Origin: Hirudo medicinalis
Taxonomy: Eukaryota > Annelida > Clitellata > Hirudinida > Hirudinidae
DNA length: 25,000 nucleotides
NCBI GenBank assembly: GCA_011800805.1
Contig: MPNW01001122.1
Coordinates: 1 to 25,000 of the forward strand
Direction of reading: 5' to 3'
The notes beneath the pieces are model-generated. The model saw only the letters and a program-made list of their open reading frames with translations, ran no database searches and had not been told where the DNA came from. Every line of letters begins with the position of its first letter. Positions within the stretch are counted from its first letter, which is position 1. Shown piece after piece: positions 1 to 9,800 of the stretch. The position numbers were made by a program, and so were the translations under genes.

Positions 1-44
1 TTATATAGCGCTCCTTCCCAAGGGCGCTTGCGGCAGTGCAGGCT

Positions 45-114
45 GGGTTTCGAACACGACACATTACGACTGTTGCCATTACCGCCGTATGCAGGAACGT
101 AACCCATTCGGCCA
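45..114 (-). repeat. tRNA-derived SINE-like element in PUS1 intron
   Basis: On the minus strand an A-box-like TGGCCGAATGG (114-104) and a B-box-like GTGTTCGAAACCC (57-45) are in pol III order. The rest of 1-361 is intron, with GATGATG-rich simple sequence at about 180-260. Confidence 0.45.
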
Positions 115-361
115 ACCTGCACGCCAGATTGGCTTGCCATTTATTTATGTCAATCTGAATATGAGGTTAATGATGGAACCGATGATGATGATATTGGTAT
201 TGATGATGATGCTTAGTGATTGGAGGTATTGATAGTGATGCTTGGTGGTATTGATGATGGTAGTAGGATATAAACATGTTTAGTCTGCATTAAATTTAGT
301 AAGAAATTTGAATATTAATGATCAATTCATGAATATTGATGAGGCTGATGTTTATTGACAG

Positions 362-1996
362 TTGGACATCCCCAAAGCCCCTCCCCTTGGTCTTCTTCTA
401 GATCAAATTCATTACGACACTTACAACAACAGGTTCGGTAAAGATGGACAACACGAAGCCATCGATTGGTCAGAATTTCAGGTGGTTGCTTAATTTATGT
501 CCATCCTGATTGCTGATTGGATGTTTATTTTTAATTCGTAAATATCGAATTGTTGTGTTAACGGCCATTCTGAATTAATGCGTCTCCAGGAACAGATGAA
601 TGAATTTAAAGAGAAGTACATCTACTCGAACATCTACAAAACTGAAAAAGAAGAGAAATCATATCCTTTTTTTTGTCAAATATTCGTGAGTAACAAAAGT
701 TAATTTAATTGATTACACACAATGTAAAAATATGTAAAATGTGAAATGTCAGCAATAACGACGTTGTTTAATATTGTTTTGCTGGTTATTCGCTGCAAAC
801 TCGTTCAATTCTTCTGCGTCGAAATTGATGTCTACAATCTCCGCCTGTTTAAAATTTGGCTTCCTTAGCGACTGACACGATGATGAAGTGGTTGGCAACT
901 TTACCCATCCACCACTACGGCGTCTCGGGAGAGACCTCCCGCCCCATGTTCGAAGCTCTGCAGAAGGCAGAGGGCAGGGACAATGTGCCAGAGATGGAAG
1001 AAGAGAATGCAGAGGTGAGACAAATCAGATGCTGTCAGCATCCATTGTGATATTGAAGGCTAATCAATATTCATGTTGAGTAACGTAAACATAATTTTCT
1101 TGATGTGTGACCGTGTGCACATGAGTCATGTGTAGGTTTTTTGGGTAACAAGTACGAACCTAAGCATTGAGTGAAAGGTTGTTATTGTTAGTTAGTTAAA
1201 GAACATTATTACTATAATATTTGTGCTGTAGCATTGAGTAGAAGATGAGTACTTCATGTTAAACAGATCAACTGCTGAATATGAAGGCCTAATATATTTC
1301 ATCATAATTAGTCTGATGATTAGCAAGCCTACTTATCGTAATATGACAAAATATATTACTAATCTGCTGTAATATATAACAGAAAGTGCGTGGGTATGTC
1401 TGTCTGTCTGTCCCAAGAACTCCTCCCAAACAGTGAATGGTAGCTACTTGACATTTGCACATGTCATTCTCTATGCCATTCCTAGGTCAACTGTGCTATT
1501 TTCAAGTTTTCCAACATTAAACTCGAGAGCTACTGAAAAGCAAGGAGCATTGTGCTCTCACCTGGTTTGAGATTTTGACTCTCGCGATGACGGCAAGTGT
1601 TCGAGTCCCTTTGCGACAGCACCGTCCTGATCGGCCAGTTCATTGAGGGCAAGCAGCTAGCTGAATTTATAGACATAGTATGACTGGCAAAGCCTGTTTA
1701 AAAAAGCTAGTAAATTAATAAGCCTACTTATCATAACCCTACAAAATGTTTTACTAATATAATAACAAGTGCTTATATAAGAACCTACTTATCATAATCT
1801 GACAAATAAATTGCTTAATCCACACAAATGTATTCGTTGTCTCCAGGCTGCTAAAGAGGTGCTCATCCAGTCAGACGAAATTGTGGACCAACACGAAGAC
1901 GAGGAACCTCAAGGAGCAAACCACGAGGCAAAGGCAGAATCCGCCGAAAACATCGAGGAAGTTCCAATCAAAAGGACTGAAATTGCCAGAAATTGA
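362..1996 (+). CDS. PUS1: tRNA pseudouridine synthase PUS1/TruA family, 3' exons (partial)
   Basis: Converts uridine to pseudouridine in tRNAs; animal PUS1 acts in nucleus and mitochondria. Coding exons seen: 362-481, 590-660, 879-1014 and 1847-1996, ending in TGA; the 5' exons lie before the window. The first exon reads LDIPKAPPLGLLL, then YNNRFGKDGQHEAIDW. The second has NEFKEKYIYSNIYKTEKEEK. Joined to the third it gives EKSMMKWLATLPIHHY. These match, in order, the conserved C-terminal part of eukaryotic PUS1 (LPKAPGLGL, YNxRFGxDG, FKEExIYPTI, WLxTLPIHxF). The last exon is an acidic, poorly conserved tail. Phases agree at all three junctions: 481/590 phase 0, 660/879 phase 2 (TC|G = Ser), 1014/1847 phase 0. 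The catalytic Asp region is upstream and not visible. The 661-878 intron joins correctly only as AT-AC. Family assignment is firm; the PUS1 versus PUS1-like choice is less so. Confidence 0.88.
661..878 (+). other. U12-type AT-AC intron in the PUS1-like gene
   Basis: The intron begins ATATCCTTTT, an exact match to the minor-spliceosome AT-AC 5' splice site. It carries TTCCTTAGC at 861-869, one base off the U12 branch consensus TTCCTTAAC, and ends in AC at 877-878, about 11 nt after the branch A. Joining 660 to 879 restores the conserved reading EKSMMKWLATLP in frame. A GT-AG alternative (donor at 686, acceptor at 868) is out of phase. Confidence 0.85.
1561..1715 (+). repeat. tRNA-derived SINE-like copy, second family
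   Basis: Starts with an A-box-like CTGGTTTGAGATTTTGACTC and has a B-box-like GTGTTCGAGTCCC at 1598-1610. Its body (CCTGATCGGCCAGTTCATTG, then ATTTATAGACATAGTATGAC, then a TTAAAA-rich end) can be aligned by eye with the element at 11624-11770. It lies in the last intron of the PUS1-like gene. Confidence 0.5.
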
Positions 1997-1999
1997 ATT

Positions 2000-2005
2000 A
2001 ATAAA
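2000..2005 (+). promoter_or_regulatory. polyadenylation signal, PUS1-like gene
   Basis: AATAAA begins 4 bases after the TGA stop at 1994-1996, which implies a very short 3' UTR. Other AATAAA-like sequences are common in this AT-rich DNA. Confidence 0.5.
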
Positions 2006-2009
2006 CACA

Positions 2010-3371
2010 TCCCATTTTAAGGTGTTGTTTTTCCTTGGTATACCAAACCACAAATAACGACAACAAGAAATTCTTGGTTGGTCCCGAAGTTGATTTTTGA
2101 ACACAAGCAGTGATTTTGGACTCATGTTGCAGTCAGGGTGGTATGAGCACTTCAAACAGTCACAGAACCTTCAATATGTGAAGAGAACTTGCCCCCCCCC
2201 CATCTCAATTCTTTTCAAATACACGTTAAGGTGTTAATGGCTAAAAACACTGATGAGTTACGAGTGTGATTCCTTTGGATTGTTCTCAAAAAAAATTTGG
2301 CTCTGGACCACCCAGCACACAAATCAGTATAATTCATTTTTGTAACCAAAGATTAATCAACAGTACAAAATGGCAACAGAGGAAGACATTTCCCCTTTGT
2401 TCATTCAGTACTTGAAATGAGATGGACTTTGGATTTGGATTTCATTAATTTTGCTCAAAATGGATTGAATGCCAAGACAAACAAATTTAATGTGGGCATC
2501 CAAGATCCCAAGGAGTACTTTTGAAACTACATATCTGACCGGTCCAATCCCCAACAACGACGCTCCTGACTGATTGATTCTTTAACAAAAACAGTTCCAC
2601 CAATAAAATTGATTTTTCCATCAAACATTGTGAAACACAAACATAACAACAAAACGAAACGACAAAGAAAAAGGTGATAAGTATGTGTTCAAGCGATGAC
2701 ATTGTTAATTTTGATGCGACAATATCACATGCTCGTCTAAAGCTCCACTTCGTGTTCGCCGTCAAATTCAAATTCAGTCTGACAATTCACTATTCACAAT
2801 CAAAAATATTCTTTGATTGCAAAATACACTCGACATTTCAAAAGCTCGCAAAAACCCGAACCGCAAAATATGCGTCCAGGCCGTCACAGCTGCTGTGAAA
2901 TTCTAAGAGGAAACTTTGTGTATAAGGCAAAATATGAAAGAAGATGCATCTTTGATGATTTGTAATTTCCTAGGACGGTTTCTGGAACCTCTGCGGTCGA
3001 GGGAGGCAGCACTCGGACACCGTGCTGGCATAAATAGCGGGAGGACACGTTACTCACCAGTAGTGGATGAAAACAATAAATAAAACAATTAGAAACACCA
3101 GGCTCTGGACAACAACGAACGACGGTCATGAGGAGAAAATCGAGCCGTCAGAGCCCTCGGGGGCCCGGACGGTGCTCGCAGACGGAATGAGGAAAACTTC
3201 CATTCAAAAGTGGTCGAGATGAAACGAAGACTTAAATTGTGAATGGTCATAACACCGAATGAAAACGACGAATGTTTTTTTTTTAATATCGAACAAAAAA
3301 AGCCGACAGGGCACGTCCCCCCATGCTGTCCTCGAGGGGAGGAGTGGAGACCCTTTTTGGGATCCCATCCA
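2010..3371. other. intergenic / 3' UTR stretch between convergent PUS1-like and MXD genes
   Basis: No gene is recognised. It includes a run of C at about 2191-2200 and a 16-codon ORF starting ATGGCAACAGAGG near 2370 (MATEEDISPLFIQYLK) in a good initiation context with no visible continuation. Around 2980-3180 it turns GC-richer. Part of 2.9-3.37 kb is probably the 3' UTR of the minus-strand MXD gene; an ATTAAA-like signal on the minus strand lies near 3281, and no minus-strand AATAAA was seen. Confidence 0.4.
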
Positions 3372-5744
3372 TCATCGAATCTGCCAGGGGTCTGAGTCGC
3401 TGCCCGTATTGCTTTGATTTTCATCACAGTCACTGCTGCCTTGGATGCTACTGTCAGTGCATTCCACATCAATCTCGTCTGCATGGAAATCGTTTCTTGG
3501 GTAAAATGTTATACTGAAAGTTCTCAAAAACAAAAATATTCTTCAACTCTCATCTAATTAAAACTTATTTTTAATGTTAATATAAATTACTACAAATTAT
3601 TATAATATTAGTTTTAGAAACTCTTGCGAGAGGCTAGGAATTGAACTCCCAGCAGAGCCGTGCCAAAGCCTCGACCATTCGGCTACCGACGCCCCTTGCC
3701 TAGTTGGAACTTCTAATAAATGCAACTACAAATTATTACAAATAAATAAGTTCAAATGTAAGGTTGCACAGTAAATTTGGTTTGCTGGGAAATTGAATTT
3801 CAGAGAATCTCTTGCATTGAGAGTGAATGTTTGTCAATCTTTTAAGTGGCTCAACTCCATTGTTGATCTTCAAGGCCAAGTTTTTAAGTTAAACTTTTGT
3901 AAACATTAAATTCGGGCAGGTATTATCTCGTCATTTCTTTCGAGGTTCATGACATTACCAGCATCGATGTTGACTGAACACAGATTCATAAAGATCTGAG
4001 GCAAGTATCAGAAACTTAATATAATGTGCTTTTGAGTTCTGGAGATTTTGAGAAATAAATATAGTCTAATGATATAATAATAAAAATAAAACAGTCTAAT
4101 GAAACAGTTAATTAATGAAACTATTATTGAAATATTAAACAATTTGTCCAAGAGAACAAATTTGTCTGATGACAATGTTCCTGATCCCATAAACTCTCGA
4201 TGTTTGTGGAGAAAAAATGATATTATAAAATCCGATGTTCGTCAATCAGTTCCTCGTGATCCGTTCGATGTTTATGCCAACACGACAGCATTTAATTCCG
4301 CATTCATTGAATATATAATTTGTCTCTCTATCTACGTGACCGCCATGAATGTTGCCGTCCTGGTGCTCAATGTAGGAATAGGCTGTCGTTTAAAAAAGCA
4401 TGCAAACAGACTGATTTATTTAAATAACGTTCGTCAACTCATAAGTTTTTTGAGGTAGTCGACAGTTTCGAAGCATGAGCCAACATTTATGTAAACCGAA
4501 GGTCCCGTGTTCGAAGCTCATCTCGGACGCAAACCTTGATGCAACCGATTCGGCCGAATGCCAATTAAAACGCTTATTAACCTCATCGACGACGACACCT
4601 ACATCCGCAACCACTCGTCCGAGTTGCAACCTCGAGGTACAATTTGAAGCTAAATTATTTGACTTTGAAGCTCAATTATCTGCCGTCTAGATAGTTATTA
4701 TTAAATTATTGGAATTATTATTAAATTGTTGAAATTATTATTAAATTGTTATTAATGTCAAAGGACCAACCTTGGTCAGTAGACGAGACAGAGTTGGTGG
4801 TGAGTGGGGAGCTGTCAACCCGCTGTCTGTAATGCCCATTGGTCAGTTGAGTTAATCTTTCCAGGAGGTAGGATCGGACTCTTTCCAGCTCCTCCATCTC
4901 CATCTTCTGCTGCTTCTCTGCAAGCTGAAGGCTCTGCAATGGAAAATGTGTCTTCTTTAGTTCGAGAAATTATAATTCACTTTAGAAAATCAAGCATGCT
5001 GAGTTTGCTAAGCAACCAAGTCCTAGTTACAATGTGTCTCAGCAATTGGCTTCAATTCAATCAGAGAACTGAATGATCCTTTTTCTAATTTAGCCATGCA
5101 TGATGATCTCTAATGAAACCTTAATGAGTATTGTGGATCTGTTAAGGACTCCAAGAGTCGTGTGTCTGCCCGATTTGGAGCCAACGGGAACGATTTCTTT
5201 TAGTCGTTCAAAACAGCGACGCAGGTTGGCTCTCCTTCAAGCAGAACAAGAACATATTCAAAAAGAGGAATTACAAGTCTCTCGAACGTTCTGAAACTCA
5301 CCTGGTTTTCTCCAGTTCGTTGTGCAGGGCCCTGATCCACATACAATTTTGAAAAGCAAATATTTACGAAAAACTACGAAAAATCGGTAAGAATTTGTTA
5401 AAGATCAATGAAAATCCAAACAACCTAAGTTTGGAGGCCACAGTCAAACTATTTTGCCGCCTCGGTGGGTTGTGATGCGATGCTGAAGTCTGCGCCGTAC
5501 TCTGTCCGCGTCTTAGCGCTGGAAAAGCACATTTCACGTGTTTCAACAACGGTTACATTTCAACGACGTTCGCAGACCAACTACCACTCTAACGGTAGCC
5601 ACATAGCGTGAGATCGTGATTCTAACAGAATTGACGGATAGTTGAACGTAAACAGACAAAAAAATGAAGAAAAATGCCTTGGTCATTCCTCTCAACAAAC
5701 TCTGCTGCACGAAGAAGGAGGTAGCACCAGTCGCCATTGGACAT
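3372..5744 (-). CDS. MXD: MAX dimerization protein (MXD/MXI1-type bHLH-zipper repressor)
   Basis: Family role: dimerises with MAX on E-boxes, recruits SIN3-HDAC and opposes MYC in the nucleus. Minus-strand exons: 5744 to about 5678 (donor uncertain), 5518-5425, 5331-5302, 5234-5120, 4933-4771, 3995-3959, 3513-3372 (TGA). Exon 1 encodes a SIN3-interaction helix, YLLLRAAEFVERND (MXI1 family LLEAAEFLERRE). Exons 3-4 encode the basic region and helix-loop-helix: ALHNELEKTRRANLRRCFER, then LKEIVPVG, GRHTTLGVLNRSTILIK. Exon 5 continues as a leucine zipper (LAEKQQKMEMEELERVRSYL). The last exon holds the acidic family signature DEIDVECTDSS and a Ser/Asp-rich tail. Junction phases agree from exon 2 to exon 7. 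The total is about 215 residues, near the 206-228 usual for MXD proteins. Exon 6 (37 nt) rests mainly on phase and splice sites. MXI1, MXD1, MXD3 and MXD4 cannot be told apart here. Confidence 0.9.
3620..3700 (-). repeat. tRNA-derived SINE-like element in MXD intron
   Basis: On the minus strand an A-box-like TAGCCGAATGG (3675-3685) is followed about 35 nt later by a B-box-like GGAGTTCAATTCC (3638-3650), in tRNA-Leu/Ser-like order and spacing. No clean cloverleaf was drawn, so this is a pol III-derived element rather than a tRNA gene. It shares the GCCGAAT A-box core with the elements at 45-114 and 4505-4560. Confidence 0.5.
4099..4458 (+). CDS. unrecognised 119-codon ORF inside MXD intron (opposite strand)
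   Basis: An ATG-to-TAG ORF lies in the 3996-4770 intron of the MXD gene, on the other strand. The translation has a polar N-terminal half, a possible N-glycosylation site (NTT), a hydrophobic stretch of about 28 residues (roughly 70-97, YIICLSIYVTAMNVAVLVLN) and then a basic RLKKHANR, as in a single-pass membrane protein. I recognise no family. It could be a nested gene, an exon of an unseen gene, a transposon remnant or chance. The ATG context is weak. A tRNA-derived repeat follows directly. Confidence 0.25.
   Translation: MKQLINETIIEILNNLSKRTNLSDDNVPDPINSRCLWRKNDIIKSDVRQSVPRDPFDVYANTTAFNSAFIEYIICLSIYVTAMNVAVLVLNVGIGCRLKKHANRLIYLNNVRQLISFLR
4505..4562 (-). repeat. tRNA-derived SINE-like fragment in MXD intron
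   Basis: On the minus strand a CGGCCGAATCGG A-box-like segment (about 4544-4556) precedes a B-box-like GAGCTTCGAACAC (4507-4519). The A-box core resembles that of the elements at 45-114 and 3620-3700. The body is degenerate. Confidence 0.35.
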
Positions 5745-6855
5745 TCCGGAACGTTCAAGTACGAAAACAGAAAAAAATATTTCGTCCTCGCTGGGTTCTT
5801 AAACAGCTTTCCGAAGGCGGCACGACCCTGCACGATTCTCTCAACTGCCCGGCTTCCCAGGTCTGATCTTATTCGTCAGATGACAACGGAGATTAAGGTC
5901 AGTTGAGGTCAAATAACCAAAATTAGGTCAACTAAAACATTATTAAAATAATCATCAATCAAAAACTCATTTTAAACAAAAAGGAGTGTAATTAACAATT
6001 AAACGTGTAATTTAGCAGTTAGCAGAACGCACAGCTGTTCCTAGCCTCATTACGTTGACACATCATTTCTATGTGACACATAACACAAAAATCTAGCAGT
6101 GAATGCTATTTTGTTAAATAATTTAAACCGATCAACTTGTAAATATGTTATTAATATTTTTAGTGTATCTATTGATGCAGATTAAGCATTTCTAATATTT
6201 TATCTAACATTTTCATATAAATGAATTTCTATTTTTTATAACATTTTAATTATCAATTTATAAAATTTAATTGACTTTTAGTCCTTTATCATCAATGTTT
6301 TTAAAACAAAAAAAAGTGCAGTGGTTATTTAATTGCTAACGAGACGTTCCCCTTTGGTAAGTGTTGTTTTCTTACGCTGGAAAAAAACCCATTTTTGTTT
6401 CAATCGTTTTCCAAGCCTATGGCGGACCCAAATAGGTGTTCTGCAATATTTTCGTTTGAGTTTTGTTTATTAATTAGTATTTAGATGAAGTTTGCGGATT
6501 ATATGGTTGTTTCGATTTTGTTGTTAAAGGTTTATATTAGTTTATGTGGACGCGAGCTATTTCAAGATGTAAGCCTAATCAGTCTGGTGAAATATTTTTG
6601 TTTAGAAAATATTTCGTTGAGACGGTTGATATGGAATACTTAAAATAAATTCCAGGTTATTGCATAAACACTAAATGTTGAAAAGTTAATTCGGAATTGC
6701 TCTTGATAAGTAAAACAATTAAACCTATTTAATGTTTGTTGTATGAGAACTGGAAAAGCAATCTGAGCTTTTGGATTTTCAAACTAACACTTTTGGCTTG
6801 TGTTGTTTTAGGGTCATTTCATTTTCTTTATCATTTCAGGCCTGTTTGATTTTCA
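5745..6855. promoter_or_regulatory. divergent promoter region between MXD and RNASEH1
   Basis: The start codons of the minus-strand MXD gene and the plus-strand RNase H1 gene are about 1.1 kb apart with no gene between. A strong donor CTTTG|GTAAGTG at 6356/6357 and an acceptor TCATTTCAG|G at 6839/6840 suggest a 5' UTR intron (6357-6839) for RNase H1, which would put its first exon just before 6357. No clear TATA box was picked. Overlapping ORFs at 5642-5906 on the plus strand are shadows of MXD exon 1 and its upstream region. Confidence 0.55.
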
Positions 6856-9800
6856 ATGAATGCTCTCTTTAAACTGATCAGAAGCGTTTCTCTGAACACA
6901 ATAATGCCAAGTAATTTTCTTGAAAACAACTTTTGTTTTGTTTAAACCATCAGTTACATTTGAATATGATATTTTAGAAACAAGTGGGTTTTATGCTGTC
7001 AAAGTTGGCAAGCAAAGCGGCGTCTTTCGTACATGGTGAGTCATAATTCATAATTTCTTACACATTTAAAATTACTTGCCACTAAATGCTGCATAGTCTT
7101 TGAATTACGTGTTACTATTAAACCAACATTTTCCAGGGCAGAATGTCAAGAGCAGGTCAAAGGTTATCCAGGTGCAAAGTTCAAGAAATTCTCTACAAAG
7201 GAGGAAGCAAAAAAGTTCGTTGAAGATCCAATTCCAGGTGAGCATTGATTTCGCTGCAGTGTTTTGTGATGTATGTATGTAAGTATTTATTATTTTTTGA
7301 TGTTACAATTGTATCTACAATTTCCAATCACATTTCTGTGGCATTGCTTGGTGACATTAGTCTGAGGTGGCTGAGACGTGGTCCTCGCATCGCTAATGAT
7401 AACGTCTCGAGACATCGTTGTCGGGCGACGTAGTTGAAGTGCAATGCATCGGCACTGCCTCTTTATGGTGATTAACCTGAACAACGTGAATTTGATCTAA
7501 ATAATAGAATGATTATTTAAGACAAAGGTATAAGAAAAACAACTGAATTGTTGTTTAACATGATTCACGTTCGAACAAGTATTTCGTCATGCAATCCAGT
7601 TTATTGTGTAATAACAAATTATCAAATCATTCAAAGTGTAAATTGTAAATTGTGATTTACTTTAATTGACCTTTACTTTACTTGACCTTTAACCAGTAAC
7701 CACCTCAGCACCCCAGAAGAGGAAACTCACTCAGAGCTCATCGGCCGTCACCAAGAAAAGAAAAGTTGAAGCCGACTCCTCCACGAGCAAGTCGGACTCG
7801 TCCAAGAGCAAGTCGGACTCCTCTACGATCAAGTCGGACGACCCTCTCGAGCACACGAGTGGGGGTAAGCTTTCGTCGAGACGACTCCGGGCACGAGCAG
7901 TCGCCGGACGATTTTCCAGTCGAGCGATAATTTGTGTTAATTTTAGTTTCATGTTTTAAGTCGTTAATAATATAATAATATGTTAATTAACCGGCCTGAT
8001 TAGCTCGACCGAGCTGGTCAGAAGTTGTCGATTTGATATTCTGAAGTTGTAAGGTGGGTTTATGTAAATAAATTAACTGCTCAATCAATGTTCTACATCA
8101 TCAGAAGTCTTTTCTATCGTGCATTGAATGAATGTGATTGACTAATAAAGAATATATTTAATCAATAAAGAAAGAAAATTAACATTATTAATATATAAAA
8201 TGTAGTATTATGCTATATTATTAATTTATAATAATGTTACATAATAATTATGACCAAAAAATGTTTCAATATAATATCTTTTTACAGTATAATATTGCAA
8301 ATAATGCATCGTAGAATATCGCAATAAATTTTGGTAATAACCTACTTATCTATAACCCGTTCCAAATTTTGAATCACTGAATTTGAATTATCATGGCATT
8401 TGTTGGTTTGTTATGTTTTGTTTCGTATCTTCCAGACGCAGTGGTCGTGTACACGGACGGCTGTTGTCATTTCAACGGTATGAAGGGCTCGTGCGGTGGA
8501 TTGGGAGTGTTTTGGGGAGTGGACCACCCCGAGTGAGTTTAAATTCAATTTCAATTGAATTCAGTTCAAACTGGCCTCCATTTTGTTGACTAAAATTTTG
8601 TTTTGATCTCAACTTGAAGTAACCTCAGTGAAAAGCTAGAAGGAAGGCAGTCCAACAACAGAGCAGAAATCATGGTGAGCCTCTTCTGCTTCTCAGTTTC
8701 ACCAAACTAACTAATTATTACTAACTAGTTATTACTAATTATTACTAGTTATTACTAATAAAATTAGTTATTACTAATTATTACTAACTAGTTATTACTA
8801 ATTATTACTAGTTATTACTAATAAAATTAGTTATTACTAATTATTACTAACTAGTTATTACTAATTTCACCCAACTGATTTTTAGTGTTACAATTAATGA
8901 GTTGATTGATGATGAATTGTAAATAAAATTGAATAGGTAATATCGTTATTATTTCAACATTCAAAAATGTTTTACAACGCTTCAATTTAGTGGCATCGTG
9001 AAGATTAATAATTTATTTTACAAATAAATTTCGATTTAAATCATGCTTTGGGTTGTTTCCGACGTAGGCTGTCGTGAGGGCCTTGCAACAGGCCAAGACG
9101 AAGGGCATCAAACACCTCGAAGTCCGCACAGACTCAAACTTCCTCATCTCCTGTTGGTGTCGTCGACTCGTTGACGTGATCGACTTTGTCGACGTTCTTT
9201 TGCTCATCGCTATCATTGCTAGAATTCTCGTTCGAGTACAAATGTCGTGACGATTCGTGATGTCGCTCGGTTTGTTTTAGCCCTCCTGTCAGGAATCTGG
9301 CAGATCTATGCATGTTGATTATTCTTATCTAATGTCTAATAATAATCTTTATTATTTAATGTTATATTATATAATAATGTCTAGCAAACTATTCACAACA
9401 TGAATGATTTCATGCACGATAGTGTTGCTGACATTAGCAACACCTGTTCTTCCACAGAGGCCGTTGCTGCTGCTGCTTATGATGATTTTATTAATGTCCA
9501 TTCTCCACACAGGCATGACAAAATGGATCGATGCCTGGAAGAAGCGTGGTTGGCTGTTGGCAAACGGAAATCCGGTCATCAACAGGGAAGAGCTGGAGTT
9601 GTTAGATGCAGAACAAAAGGACATCAAGGTCACTTATGTGAGTATCGATGGACAATTTAAGTAATATATATATTTGCCTAATTGGTGCACAGCTGATGAT
9701 GTTTGATGATTAAGCTTTGCTAATTTAAAAATAAAGCAAAAATAGCAAATAATTAATTTTTGATGTACCAAATTATGATCTATAAAATGGTCATGTTACA

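Noticed and set aside
3089..3484. 131-codon minus-strand ORF
   Set aside because: It overlaps the last MXD exon in another frame; the MXD frame has the acidic DEIDVE signature and consistent splice phase.
5642..5906. Two overlapping plus-strand ORFs of 74 and 80 codons
   Set aside because: They lie antisense to MXD exon 1, whose minus-strand frame encodes a clear SIN3-interaction helix; neither plus frame resembles a protein family.
8710..8872. CRISPR-like array
   Set aside because: The repeats are contiguous with no unique spacers and lie inside an animal intron; it is a minisatellite.
9367..9664. Overlapping 86-88-codon ORFs on both strands
   Set aside because: They cover RNase H1 exon 8 (9513-9637), with its intron read through; the spliced frame matches the RNase H fold.
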